Assembly: GCF_029227915.1 (NCBI RefSeq)
Contig: NC_079880.1
Location: forward strand, 5,768,001-5,832,000
Length of the DNA stretch: 64,000 bases
Source: Hydractinia symbiolongicarpus
Taxonomy: Eukaryota > Cnidaria > Hydrozoa > Anthoathecata > Hydractiniidae
Reading direction: 5' to 3'
Part shown: positions 48,529 to 62,800 of the stretch, in pieces
Numbering within the stretch: the first letter of the stretch is position 1
How the letters are laid out: each line of letters begins with the position of its first letter
The notes under the pieces: generated by a model
The model's database searches: none
The model's input: only the letters and a program-made list of their open reading frames with translations
Told to the model about the DNA's origin: nothing
Made by a program: the position numbers and the translations under genes

Positions 48529-50556
48529 ATGAGTTTACTCCCTGGGTACTTTCTTTGTACACATTCGACTATACGGGCCAAGCCCCGGGTTTACGGGAAA
48601 ACGCGGGATTTCGTTTGCCAGCGATTAAACCTCTTTCATTAGGCGTCTCATCAAAAATGAAAACATCTTTGAAAATTACAAGTCTCATGGGCTTTAGTGG
48701 TGAAATAATAATTTAAAAAATCGTTTGGGAAATGAGTTTACTCCCTGGGTACTTTCTTTGTATACTTTTGACTATACGGGCCGAGTACGGGATTTACGGT
48801 AAATCGCAGGTTTTCGTTTGCCGACGATTAAACTTCTTTTATTCAGCGTCTCATCAAAAATGAAAACATTTTTGAAAACTACAAGTCTCATGCGTTTTAG
48901 TGGTGAAAAAATAATTTAAAAAATCGTTCGGGAAATGAGTTGACACCCTGGGTACTTTCTTTGTATACTATTGACTATACGGGCCGAGTCCGGGATTTAC
49001 GGGAAATCGCAGGTTTTCGTTTGCCGGCGATGAAACTTCTTTTATTCAGCGTCTTATCAAAAATGAAAACATTTTTAAAAACTACAAGTCTTATGCGTTT
49101 TAGTGGTGAAATAATAATTTAAAAAATCGTTCTGGAAATGAGTTTACTCCCTGGGTACTTTCTTTGTATACTTTTGACTATACGGGCCGAGTCCGGGATT
49201 TACGGGAAGTCGCAGGTTTTTGTTTGCCGGCGATTAAACTTCTTTTATTCACCGTCTCATCAAAAATGAAAACATTTTTAAAAACTACAAGTCTCATGGT
49301 CTTTAGTGGTGAAATAATAATTTAAAAAATCGTTCGGGAAATGAGTTTACACCCTGGGTACTTTCTTATTATACTTTTTACTATACGGGCCGAGTCCGGG
49401 ATTTACGGGAAAGCGCAGGTTTTCGTCTGCCGGCGATTAAACTTCTTTCATTCAGCATCTCATCAAAAATGAAAACATTTTTGAAAACTACAAGTCTCAT
49501 GCGTTTTAGTGGTGAAAATATAATTTAAAAAATCGTTCCGGAAATGAGTTTACTCCCTGGGTACTTTCTTTGTATACTTTTGACTATACGGTCTGAGTCC
49601 AGGATTTACGGGAAGTCGCGGGTTTTCGTTTGCCGGCGATTAAACTTCTTTTATTCAGCGTCTCATCAAAAATGAAAACATTTTTAAAAACTGCAAGTCT
49701 CATGGGCTTTAGTGGTGAAATAATAATTTAAAAAGTCGTTCGGGAAATGAGTTTACACCCTGGATACTTTCTTTGTATACTTTTGACTATACGGGCCGAG
49801 TCCGGGATTTACGGGAAATCGCAGGTTTTCGTTTGCCGGCGATTAAACTTCTTTCATTCAGCGTCTCTCCAAAAATGAAAACATTTTTGAAAACTACAAG
49901 TCTCATGCGTTTTAGTGGTGAAAAAATAATTTAAAAAATCGTTCTGGAAGTGAGTTTACTCACACGGTACTTTCTTTGTATACATTCGACTATACGGGCC
50001 AAGCCCGGGGTTTACGGGAAATCGCGGGTTTTGGTTTGCCGGCGATTAAACCTCTTTCATAAAGCGTCTCATCAAAAATGAAAACATTTTTGAAAACTAC
50101 AAGTCTCATGCGTTTTAGTGGTGAAAAAAAAAATTAAAAAATCGTTCGGGAAATGAGTTTACTCCCTGGGTACTTTCTTTGTATACATTCGACTATACGG
50201 GCCAAGCGCGGGATTTACGGGAAATCGCGGGATTTCGTTTGCCGGCGATTAAACCTCTTTTATTAAGCGTCTCATCAAAAATGAAAACATTTTGAAAACT
50301 GCAAGTCTCATGCGATTTAGTGGTGAAAAGATAATTGAAAAAATCGTTTCGGAAATGAGTTTACTCACAGGGTACTTTCTTTGCATACATTCGACTATAC
50401 GGGCCAAGGGCGGGATTTACGGGAAATCGCGGGATTTCGTTTGCCGGCGATTAAACCTCTTTTATTAAGCGTCTCATCAAAAATGAAAACATTTATGAAA
50501 ACTACAAGTCTCATGCGTTTTAGTGGTGAAAATTAATTTAAAAAATTGTTCGGGAA
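48529..50556 (+). repeat. Second copy of the nested unit, one monomer shorter
   Basis: It matches 46094-48326 with a net loss of 203 bp. The loss is explained by the monomer at 49138, which begins as the caggtttttg monomer and ends as its neighbour with caccgtc and catggtc. Later markers ctcacacgg (49950), caagcgcggg (50153) and tttgcatacattcg (50355) follow in order. This segment lies inside the first 8511-bp unit and is copied again with it. Confidence 0.83.
49138..49340 (+). repeat. Chimeric monomer formed by an intra-monomer crossover
   Basis: The left half has gaagtcgcaggtttttg, as in the monomer at 46703; the right half has caccgtctc and catggtctttag, as in the next monomer at 46906. 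The crossover therefore lies between the T at about 49221 and the C at about 49252, inside an identical stretch. The same chimera is present in the downstream 8511-bp copy at 57649. Confidence 0.88.
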
Positions 50557-53500
50557 ATGAGTTTACTCCCTGGGTACTTTCTTTGTATACTTTTGACTAT
50601 ACGGGCCGAGTCCGGGATTTACGGGAAGTCGCGGGTTTTCGTTTGCCGGCAATTAAACTACTTTTATTCAGCGTTTCATCAAAAATGAAAACATTTTTAA
50701 AAACTACAAGTCTCATGGGCTTTAGTGGTGAAATAATAATTTAAAAAATCGTTCGGGAAATGAGTTTACACCCTGGGTACTTTCTTTGCATACTTTTGAC
50801 TATACGGGCCGATTCCGGGATTTACGGGAAATCGCAGGTTTTCGTTTGCCGGCGATTAAACTTCTTTTATTCAGCGTCTCATCAAAAATGAAAACATTTT
50901 TAAAAACTACAAGTCTTATGCGTTTTAGTGGTGAAAAAATAATTTAAAAAATCGTTCTGGAAATGAGTTTACTCCCTGGGTACTATCTTTGTATACTTTT
51001 GACTATACGGGCCAAGCCCGGGATTTACGGGAAATCTCGGGTTTTCGTTTGCCGGCGATTAAACCTCTTTCATTAAGTGTCTCATCAAAAATGAAAACAT
51101 TTTTGAAAACTACAAGTCTCATGCGTTTTAGTGTTGAAACAATAAATTAAAAAATCGTTCTGGAAATAAGTTTACTCACAGGGTACTTTCTTTGTATACA
51201 TTCGACTATACGGGCCAAGCTCGGGATTTACGGGAAATCGCGGGTTTTCGTTTGCCGGCGATTAAACAACTTTCATTAAGCGTCTCATCAAAAATGAAAA
51301 CATTTCTGAAAACTACAAGTCTAATGCGTTTTAGTGGTGAAAATTAATTTAAAATATCGTTTGGGAAATGAGTTTACTCCCTGGGTACTTTCTTTGTATA
51401 CTTTTGACTATACGGGCCGAGTCCGGGATTTACGGGAAGACGCGGGTTTTCGTTTGCCGGCAACTAAACTTCTTTTATTCAGCGTCTCATCAAAAATGAA
51501 AACATTTTTAAAAACTACAAGTCTCATGCGTTTTAGTGGTGAAAAAAAATTTAAAAAATCGTTCAGGAAATGAGTTTACTCCCTGGGTACTTTCTTTGTA
51601 TACTTTTGACTATACGGGCCGAGTCCGGGATTTACGGGAAGTCGCGCGTTTTCGTTTGCCGGCGATTAAACTTCTTTTATTCAGCGTCTCATCAAAAATG
51701 AAAATATTTTAAAATATTACAAGTCTCATGGGCTTTAGTGGTGAAATAATAATTAAAAAAATCGTTCGGGAAATGAGTTTACACCCTGGGTACTATCTTT
51801 GTATACCTTTGACTATACGGGCCAAGCCCGGGATTTACGGGAAATCTCGGGTTTTAGTTTGCCGGCGATTAAACCTCTTTCATTAAGCGTCTCATCAAAA
51901 ATGAAAACATTTTTGAAAACTACAAGTCTCATGCGTTTTAGTGTTGAAAAAATAAATTAAAAAATCGTTCTGGAAATGAGTTTACTCACAGGGTACTTTC
52001 TTTGTATACATTCGACTATACGGGCTAAGCACGGGATTTACGGGAAATCGCGGGTTTTCGTTTGCCGGCGATTAAACAACTTTCATTAAGCGTCTCATCA
52101 AAAATGAAAACATATTTAAAAACTACAAGTCTCATGCGTTTTAGTGGTGAAAAAAAATTTAAAAAATCGTTCGGGAAATGAGTTGACTCCCTGGGTACTT
52201 TCTTTGTATACTTTTGACTATACGGGCCGAGTCCGGGATTTACGGGAAGTCGCGGGTTTTCGTTTGCCGGCGATTAAACTTCTTTTATTCAGCGTCTCAT
52301 CAAAAATGAAAACATTTCTGAAAACTACAAGTCTCATGGGCTTTAGTGGTGAAATAATAATTTAAAAAATCGTTCGGGAAATGAGTTTACACCCTGGGTA
52401 CTTTCTTTGTATACTTTTGACTATACGGGCCGACTCGGGATTTACGGGAAATCGCAGGTTTTCGTTTCCCGGCGATTAAACTTCTTTTATTCAGCGTCTC
52501 ATCAAAAATGAAAACTTTTTTGAAAACTACAAGTCTCATGCGCTTTAGTGTTGAAAAAATAAATTAAAAAATCGTTCTGGAAATGAGTTTACTCACAGGG
52601 TACTTTCTTTGTATACATTCGACTATACGGGCCAAGCCGGGGATTTACAGGAAATCGCGGGTTTTCGTTTGCCGGCGATTAAACCTCTTTCATTAAGCGT
52701 CTCATCAAAAATGAAAACATTTTTGAAAACTACAAGTCTCATGCGTTTTAGTCGTGAAAAAAAAATTTAAAAAATCGTTTTGGAAATGAGTTTACTCCCT
52801 GGGTACTTTCTTTGTATACATTCGACTATACGGACCAAGACTGGGATTTACGGGAAATCGCGGGTTTTCGTTTGCCGGCGATTAAACCACTTTTATTAAG
52901 CGTCTCATCAAAAATGAAAACATTTCTGAAAACTACAAGTCTCATGCGTTTTAGTGGTGAAAAAATAATTTAAAAATTCGTTCGGGAAATGAGTTTACTC
53001 ACAGGGTACTTTCTTTGTATACATTCGACTATACGGGCCAAGCCCGGGATTTACGGGAAATCGCAGGTTTTCGTTTGCCGGCGATTAAGCAACTTTCATT
53101 AAGCGTCTCATCAAAAATGAAAACATTTCTGAAAACTACAAGTCTCATGCGTTTTAGTGGTGAAAATTAATTTAAAAAATCGTTCGGGAAATGAGTTTAC
53201 TCCCTGGGTACTTTCTTTGTATACTTTTGACTATACGGGCCGAGTCCGGGATTTACAGGAAGTCGCGGGTTTTCGTTTGCCGGCAATTAAACTTCTTTTA
53301 TTCAGCGTCTCATCAAAAATGAAAACATTTTTAAAAACAACAAGTCTCATGGGCTTTAGTGGTGAAATAATAATTTAAAAAATCGTTCGGGAAATGAGTT
53401 TACACCCCGGGTACTTTCTTTGTGTACTTTTGACTATACGGGCCGAGTCCGGGATTTACGGGAAATCGCAGGTTTTCGTTTGCCGGCGATTAAACTTCTT

Positions 53501-56500
53501 TTATTCAGCGTCTCATCAAAAATGAAAATATTTTTGAAAACTACAAGTCTCATGCGTTTTAGTGGTGAAAAAATAATTTAAAACATCGTTCGGGAAATGA
53601 GTTTACTCCATGGGTACTTTCTTTGTATACTTTTGACTATACGGGCTGAGTCCGGGATTTATGGGAAGTTGCGGGTTTTCGTTTGCCGGCGATTAAACTT
53701 CTTTTATTCAGCGTCTCATCAAAAATGAAAATATCTTTAAATACTACAAGTCTCATGGGCTTTAGTGGTGAAATAATAATTTAAAAAATCGTTCGGGAAA
53801 TGAGTTTACACCCTGGGTACTTTCTTTGTACACTTTTGACTATACGGGCCAAGCCCGGGATTTACGGGAAATCTCGGGTTTTCGTTTGCCGGCGATTAAA
53901 CCTCTTTCATTAAGCGTCTCATCAAAAATGAAAAGATTTTTGAAAACTACAAGTCTCATGCGTTTTAGTGTTGAAAAAATAAATTAAAAAATCGTTCTGG
54001 AAATGAGTTTACTCACAGGGTACTTTCTTTGTATACATTCGACTATACGGGCCAAGCCCGGGATTTACGGGAAATCGCGTGTTTTCGTTTGCCGGCGATT
54101 AAACAACTTTCATTAAGCGTCTCATCAAAAATGAAAACATTTCTGAAAACTACAAGTCTCAAGCGTTTTAGTGGTGAAAATTAATTTAAAATATCGTTTG
54201 GGAAATGAGTTTACTCCCTGGGTACTTTCTTTGTATACTTTTGACTATACGGGCCGAGTCCGGGATTTACGGGAAGACGCGAGTTTTCGTTTGCCGGCAA
54301 TTAAACTTCTTTTATTCAGCGTCTCATCAAAAATGAAAACATTTTTAAAAACTACAAGTCTCATGCGTTTTAGTGGTGAAAAAAAAATTAAAAAATCGTT
54401 CGGGAAATGAGTTTACTCCCTGGGTACTTTCTTTGTATACTTTTGACTATACGGGCCGAGTCCGGGATTTACGGGAAATCGCAGGTTTTCGTTTGCCGGC
54501 GATTAAACTTCTTTTATTCAGCGTCTCATCAAAAATGAAAATATTTTTAAATGCTACAAGTCTCATGGGCTTTAGTGGTGAAATAATAATTTAAAAAATC
54601 GTTCGGGAAATGAGTTTACACCCTGGGTACTTTCTTTGTATACTTTTGACTATACGGGCCGAGTCTGGGATTTACGGGAAATCGCAGGTATTCGTTTGCC
54701 GGCGATTAAACTTCTTTTATTCAGCGTCTCATCAAAAATGAAAACATTTTTAAAAACTACAAGTCTCATGCGTTTTAGTGGTGAAAAAATAATTTAAAAA
54801 ATCGTTCGGGAAGTGAGTTTACTCCCTGGGTACTTTCTTTGTATACTTTTGACTATGCGGGCCGAGTCCAGGGTTTACGGGAAATGGCGGTTTTTCGTTT
54901 GCCGGCGATTAAACTTCTTTTTTCAGCGTCTCATCAAAAATGAAAACATTTTTGAAAACTACAAGTCTCAAGCGTTTTAGTGGTGAAAAGATAATTTAAA
55001 AAATCGTTTTGGAAATGAGTTTACTCACAGGGTACTCTCTCTGTATACTTTTGACTATACGGGCCAAGCCCGGGATTTACGGGAAGACGCGGGTTTTCGT
55101 TTGCCGGAAATTAAACTTCTTTTATTCAGCGTCTCATCAAAAATGAAAACATTTTTAAAAACTACAAGTCTCATGCGTTTTAGTGGTGAAAAAAAATTTA
55201 AAAAATCGTTCGGGAAATGAGTTTACTCCCTGGGTACTTTCTTTGTATACTTTTGACTATACGGGCCGAGTCCGGGATTTACGGGAAGTCGCGGGTTTTC
55301 GTTTGCCGGCGATTAAACTTCTTTTATTCAGCGTCTCATCAAAAATGAAAATATTTTTAAATACTACAAGTCTCATGGGTTTAGTTGTGAAATAATAATT
55401 TAAAAAATCGTTCGGGAAATGAGTTTACACCCTGGGTACTTTCTTTGTATACTTTTGACTATACGGACCGAGTCCGGGATTTACGGGAAATCGCAGGTTT
55501 TCGTTTGCCGGCGATTAAACTTCTTTTATTCAGCGTCTCATCAAAAATGAAAATATTTTAAAATACTACAAATCTCATGGGCTTTAGTGGTGAAATAATA
55601 ATTTAAAAAATCGTTCGGGAAATGAGTTTACACACTGGGTACTTTCTTTGTATACTTTTGACTATACGGGGCGAGTCCGGGATTTACGGGAAATCGCAGG
55701 TTTTCGTTTGCCGGCGATTAAACTTCTTTTATTCAGCGTCTCATCAAAAATGAAACATTTTTGAAAACTACAAGTCTCATGCGTTTTAGTGGTGAAAAAA
55801 TAATTTAAAAAATCGTTCGGGAAGTGAGTTTACTCCCTGGGTACTTTCTTTGTATACTTTTGACTATGCGGCCCGAGTCCAGGGTTTACGGGAAATGGCG
55901 GTTTTTCGTTTGCCGGCGATTAAACTTCTTTTATTCAGCGTCTCATCAAAAATGAAAACATTTTTGAAAACTACAAGTCTCAAGCGTTTTAGTGGTGAAA
56001 AGATAATTTAAAAAATCGTTTTGGAAATGAGTTTACTCACAGGGTACTTTCTTTGTATACATTCGACCATACGGGCCAAGCCCGGCATTTACGGGAAATC
56101 GCGGGTTTTCGCTTGCCGGCGATTAAACCACTTTTATTAGGCGTCTCATCAAAAATGAAAACATTTCTGAAAACTACAAGTCTCATGCGTTTTAGTGGTG
56201 AAAAAATAATTTAAAAATTCGTTCGGGAAATGAGTTTACCCACAGGGTACTTTCTTTGTATACATTCGACTATACGGGCCGACTCGGGATTTACGGGAAA
56301 TCGCAGGTTTTCGTTTGCCGGCGATTAAACTTCTTTTATTCAGCGTCTCATCAAAAATGAAAATATTTTTAAATACTACAAGTCTCATAGGCTTTAGTGG
56401 TGAAATAATAATTTAAAAAATCGTTCGGGAAATGAGTTTACACCCTGGGTACTTTCTTTGTATACTTTTGACTATACGGGCCGAGTCCGGGATTTACGGG

Positions 56501-56837
56501 AAATCACAGGTTTTCGTTTGCCGGCGATTAAACTTCTTTTATTCAGCGTCTCATCAAAAATGAAAACATTTTTGAAAACTACAAGTCTCATGGGCTTTAG
56601 TGGTGAAATAATAATTTAAAAAATCGTTTTGGAAATGAGTTTACACCCTGGGTACTTTCTTTGTATACTTTTGACTATACGGGCCGAGTCCGGGATTTAC
56701 GGGAAATCACAGGTTTTCGTTTGGCGGCAATTAAACTTCTTTTATTCAGCGTCTCATCAAAAATGAAAACATTTTTGAAAACTACAAGTCTCAAGCGTTT
56801 TAGTGGTGAAAAGACAATTTAAAAAATCGTTTTGGAA
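50557..56837 (+). repeat. Four-to-five monomer periodic region within the 8511-bp unit
   Basis: Monomers preceded by gaaaattaattt or gaaaaaaaattt and carrying gaagtcgcggg or gaagacgcg recur at 50557, 51368, 52178, 53191, 54205 and 55217, spacings of 811, 810, 1013, 1014 and 1012 bp. Most sub-units end with a ctcacaggg/attcgacta monomer, several with aacaactttc, and contain gttgaaaaaataaatt monomers before it. After 55217 the order becomes irregular up to 56837. The pattern is a looser, older HOR than the enclosing duplication. Confidence 0.75.
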
Positions 56838-59800
56838 ATGAGTTTACTCACAGGGTACTTTCTTTGTATACATTCGACTATACGGGCCAAGCCTGGGATT
56901 TGCGGGAAATCGCGGGTTTTCGTTTGCCGGCGATTAAACAACTTTCATTAAGCGTCTCATCAAAAATGAAAACATTTTTGAAAACTACAAGTCTCATGCG
57001 TTTTAGTGGTGAAAAAAATTTTGAAAAATCGTTCGGGAAATGAGTTTACTCCCTGGGTACTTTCTTTGTACACATTCGACTATACGGGCCAAGCCCCGGG
57101 TTTACGGGAAAACGCGGGATTTCGTTTGCCAGCGATTAAACCTCTTTCATTAGGCGTCTCATCAAAAATGAAAACATCTTTGAAAATTACAAGTCTCATG
57201 GGCTTTAGTGGTGAAATAATAATTTAAAAAATCGTTTGGGAAATGAGTTTACTCCCTGGGTACTTTCTTTGTATACTTTTGACTATACGGGCCGAGTACG
57301 GGATTTACGGTAAATCGCAGGTTTTCGTTTGCCGACGATTAAACTTCTTTTATTCAGCGTCTCATCAAAAATGAAAACATTTTTGAAAACTACAAGTCTC
57401 ATGCGTTTTAGTGGTGAAAAAATAATTTAAAAAATCGTTCGGGAAATGAGTTGACACCCTGGGTACTTTCTTTGTATACTATTGACTATACGGGCCGAGT
57501 CCGGGATTTACGGGAAATCGCAGGTTTTCGTTTGCCGGCGATGAAACTTCTTTTATTCAGCGTCTTATCAAAAATGAAAACATTTTTAAAAACTACAAGT
57601 CTTATGCGTTTTAGTGGTGAAATAATAATTTAAAAAATCGTTCTGGAAATGAGTTTACTCCCTGGGTACTTTCTTTGTATACTTTTGACTATACGGGCCG
57701 AGTCCGGGATTTACGGGAAGTCGCAGGTTTTTGTTTGCCGGCGATTAAACTTCTTTTATTCACCGTCTCATCAAAAATGAAAACATTTTTAAAAACTACA
57801 AGTCTCATGGTCTTTAGTGGTGAAATAATAATTTAAAAAATCGTTCGGGAAATGAGTTTACACCCTGGGTACTTTCTTATTATACTTTTTACTATACGGG
57901 CCGAGTCCGGGATTTACGGGAAAGCGCAGGTTTTCGTCTGCCGGCGATTAAACTTCTTTCATTCAGCATCTCATCAAAAATGAAAACATTTTTGAAAACT
58001 ACAAGTCTCATGCGTTTTAGTGGTGAAAATATAATTTAAAAAATCGTTCCGGAAATGAGTTTACTCCCTGGGTACTTTCTTTGTATACTTTTGACTATAC
58101 GGTCTGAGTCCAGGATTTACGGGAAGTCGCGGGTTTTCGTTTGCCGGCGATTAAACTTCTTTTATTCAGCGTCTCATCAAAAATGAAAACATTTTTAAAA
58201 ACTGCAAGTCTCATGGGCTTTAGTGGTGAAATAATAATTTAAAAAGTCGTTCGGGAAATGAGTTTACACCCTGGATACTTTCTTTGTATACTTTTGACTA
58301 TACGGGCCGAGTCCGGGATTTACGGGAAATCGCAGGTTTTCGTTTGCCGGCGATTAAACTTCTTTCATTCAGCGTCTCTCCAAAAATGAAAACATTTTTG
58401 AAAACTACAAGTCTCATGCGTTTTAGTGGTGAAAAAATAATTTAAAAAATCGTTCTGGAAGTGAGTTTACTCACACGGTACTTTCTTTGTATACATTCGA
58501 CTATACGGGCCAAGCCCGGGGTTTACGGGAAATCGCGGGTTTTGGTTTGCCGGCGATTAAACCTCTTTCATAAAGCGTCTCATCAAAAATGAAAACATTT
58601 TTGAAAACTACAAGTCTCATGCGTTTTAGTGGTGAAAAAAAAAATTAAAAAATCGTTCGGGAAATGAGTTTACTCCCTGGGTACTTTCTTTGTATACATT
58701 CGACTATACGGGCCAAGCGCGGGATTTACGGGAAATCGCGGGATTTCGTTTGCCGGCGATTAAACCTCTTTTATTAAGCGTCTCATCAAAAATGAAAACA
58801 TTTTGAAAACTGCAAGTCTCATGCGATTTAGTGGTGAAAAGATAATTGAAAAAATCGTTTCGGAAATGAGTTTACTCACAGGGTACTTTCTTTGCATACA
58901 TTCGACTATACGGGCCAAGGGCGGGATTTACGGGAAATCGCGGGATTTCGTTTGCCGGCGATTAAACCTCTTTTATTAAGCGTCTCATCAAAAATGAAAA
59001 CATTTATGAAAACTACAAGTCTCATGCGTTTTAGTGGTGAAAATTAATTTAAAAAATTGTTCGGGAAATGAGTTTACTCCCTGGGTACTTTCTTTGTATA
59101 CTTTTGACTATACGGGCCGAGTCCGGGATTTACGGGAAGTCGCGGGTTTTCGTTTGCCGGCAATTAAACTACTTTTATTCAGCGTTTCATCAAAAATGAA
59201 AACATTTTTAAAAACTACAAGTCTCATGGGCTTTAGTGGTGAAATAATAATTTAAAAAATCGTTCGGGAAATGAGTTTACACCCTGGGTACTTTCTTTGC
59301 ATACTTTTGACTATACGGGCCGATTCCGGGATTTACGGGAAATCGCAGGTTTTCGTTTGCCGGCGATTAAACTTCTTTTATTCAGCGTCTCATCAAAAAT
59401 GAAAACATTTTTAAAAACTACAAGTCTTATGCGTTTTAGTGGTGAAAAAATAATTTAAAAAATCGTTCTGGAAATGAGTTTACTCCCTGGGTACTATCTT
59501 TGTATACTTTTGACTATACGGGCCAAGCCCGGGATTTACGGGAAATCTCGGGTTTTCGTTTGCCGGCGATTAAACCTCTTTCATTAAGTGTCTCATCAAA
59601 AATGAAAACATTTTTGAAAACTACAAGTCTCATGCGTTTTAGTGTTGAAACAATAAATTAAAAAATCGTTCTGGAAATAAGTTTACTCACAGGGTACTTT
59701 CTTTGTATACATTCGACTATACGGGCCAAGCTCGGGATTTACGGGAAATCGCGGGTTTTCGTTTGCCGGCGATTAAACAACTTTCATTAAGCGTCTCATC

Positions 59801-62800
59801 AAAAATGAAAACATTTCTGAAAACTACAAGTCTAATGCGTTTTAGTGGTGAAAATTAATTTAAAATATCGTTTGGGAAATGAGTTTACTCCCTGGGTACT
59901 TTCTTTGTATACTTTTGACTATACGGGCCGAGTCCGGGATTTACGGGAAGACGCGGGTTTTCGTTTGCCGGCAACTAAACTTCTTTTATTCAGCGTCTCA
60001 TCAAAAATGAAAACATTTTTAAAAACTACAAGTCTCATGCGTTTTAGTGGTGAAAAAAAATTTAAAAAATCGTTCAGGAAATGAGTTTACTCCCTGGGTA
60101 CTTTCTTTGTATACTTTTGACTATACGGGCCGAGTCCGGGATTTACGGGAAGTCGCGCGTTTTCGTTTGCCGGCGATTAAACTTCTTTTATTCAGCGTCT
60201 CATCAAAAATGAAAATATTTTAAAATATTACAAGTCTCATGGGCTTTAGTGGTGAAATAATAATTAAAAAAATCGTTCGGGAAATGAGTTTACACCCTGG
60301 GTACTATCTTTGTATACCTTTGACTATACGGGCCAAGCCCGGGATTTACGGGAAATCTCGGGTTTTAGTTTGCCGGCGATTAAACCTCTTTCATTAAGCG
60401 TCTCATCAAAAATGAAAACATTTTTGAAAACTACAAGTCTCATGCGTTTTAGTGTTGAAAAAATAAATTAAAAAATCGTTCTGGAAATGAGTTTACTCAC
60501 AGGGTACTTTCTTTGTATACATTCGACTATACGGGCTAAGCACGGGATTTACGGGAAATCGCGGGTTTTCGTTTGCCGGCGATTAAACAACTTTCATTAA
60601 GCGTCTCATCAAAAATGAAAACATATTTAAAAACTACAAGTCTCATGCGTTTTAGTGGTGAAAAAAAATTTAAAAAATCGTTCGGGAAATGAGTTGACTC
60701 CCTGGGTACTTTCTTTGTATACTTTTGACTATACGGGCCGAGTCCGGGATTTACGGGAAGTCGCGGGTTTTCGTTTGCCGGCGATTAAACTTCTTTTATT
60801 CAGCGTCTCATCAAAAATGAAAACATTTCTGAAAACTACAAGTCTCATGGGCTTTAGTGGTGAAATAATAATTTAAAAAATCGTTCGGGAAATGAGTTTA
60901 CACCCTGGGTACTTTCTTTGTATACTTTTGACTATACGGGCCGACTCGGGATTTACGGGAAATCGCAGGTTTTCGTTTCCCGGCGATTAAACTTCTTTTA
61001 TTCAGCGTCTCATCAAAAATGAAAACTTTTTTGAAAACTACAAGTCTCATGCGCTTTAGTGTTGAAAAAATAAATTAAAAAATCGTTCTGGAAATGAGTT
61101 TACTCACAGGGTACTTTCTTTGTATACATTCGACTATACGGGCCAAGCCGGGGATTTACAGGAAATCGCGGGTTTTCGTTTGCCGGCGATTAAACCTCTT
61201 TCATTAAGCGTCTCATCAAAAATGAAAACATTTTTGAAAACTACAAGTCTCATGCGTTTTAGTCGTGAAAAAAAAATTTAAAAAATCGTTTTGGAAATGA
61301 GTTTACTCCCTGGGTACTTTCTTTGTATACATTCGACTATACGGACCAAGACTGGGATTTACGGGAAATCGCGGGTTTTCGTTTGCCGGCGATTAAACCA
61401 CTTTTATTAAGCGTCTCATCAAAAATGAAAACATTTCTGAAAACTACAAGTCTCATGCGTTTTAGTGGTGAAAAAATAATTTAAAAATTCGTTCGGGAAA
61501 TGAGTTTACTCACAGGGTACTTTCTTTGTATACATTCGACTATACGGGCCAAGCCCGGGATTTACGGGAAATCGCAGGTTTTCGTTTGCCGGCGATTAAG
61601 CAACTTTCATTAAGCGTCTCATCAAAAATGAAAACATTTCTGAAAACTACAAGTCTCATGCGTTTTAGTGGTGAAAATTAATTTAAAAAATCGTTCGGGA
61701 AATGAGTTTACTCCCTGGGTACTTTCTTTGTATACTTTTGACTATACGGGCCGAGTCCGGGATTTACAGGAAGTCGCGGGTTTTCGTTTGCCGGCAATTA
61801 AACTTCTTTTATTCAGCGTCTCATCAAAAATGAAAACATTTTTAAAAACAACAAGTCTCATGGGCTTTAGTGGTGAAATAATAATTTAAAAAATCGTTCG
61901 GGAAATGAGTTTACACCCCGGGTACTTTCTTTGTGTACTTTTGACTATACGGGCCGAGTCCGGGATTTACGGGAAATCGCAGGTTTTCGTTTGCCGGCGA
62001 TTAAACTTCTTTTATTCAGCGTCTCATCAAAAATGAAAATATTTTTGAAAACTACAAGTCTCATGCGTTTTAGTGGTGAAAAAATAATTTAAAACATCGT
62101 TCGGGAAATGAGTTTACTCCATGGGTACTTTCTTTGTATACTTTTGACTATACGGGCTGAGTCCGGGATTTATGGGAAGTTGCGGGTTTTCGTTTGCCGG
62201 CGATTAAACTTCTTTTATTCAGCGTCTCATCAAAAATGAAAATATCTTTAAATACTACAAGTCTCATGGGCTTTAGTGGTGAAATAATAATTTAAAAAAT
62301 CGTTCGGGAAATGAGTTTACACCCTGGGTACTTTCTTTGTACACTTTTGACTATACGGGCCAAGCCCGGGATTTACGGGAAATCTCGGGTTTTCGTTTGC
62401 CGGCGATTAAACCTCTTTCATTAAGCGTCTCATCAAAAATGAAAAGATTTTTGAAAACTACAAGTCTCATGCGTTTTAGTGTTGAAAAAATAAATTAAAA
62501 AATCGTTCTGGAAATGAGTTTACTCACAGGGTACTTTCTTTGTATACATTCGACTATACGGGCCAAGCCCGGGATTTACGGGAAATCGCGTGTTTTCGTT
62601 TGCCGGCGATTAAACAACTTTCATTAAGCGTCTCATCAAAAATGAAAACATTTCTGAAAACTACAAGTCTCAAGCGTTTTAGTGGTGAAAATTAATTTAA
62701 AATATCGTTTGGGAAATGAGTTTACTCCCTGGGTACTTTCTTTGTATACTTTTGACTATACGGGCCGAGTCCGGGATTTACGGGAAGACGCGAGTTTTCG

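Larger units (their letters stand above)
48327..56837 (+). repeat. 8511-bp duplicated unit, first copy (about 42 monomers)
   Basis: Everything from about 48325 onward is found again 8511 bp downstream. Left of 48325 the two sites diverge at once (tcgaaaatga against ttggaaatga, agataattga against agacaattta), which fixes the left edge to within the shared sequence. The unit contains the shortened nested repeat, the chimeric monomer, and a 4-5 monomer periodic region at 50557-56837. Confidence 0.95.
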
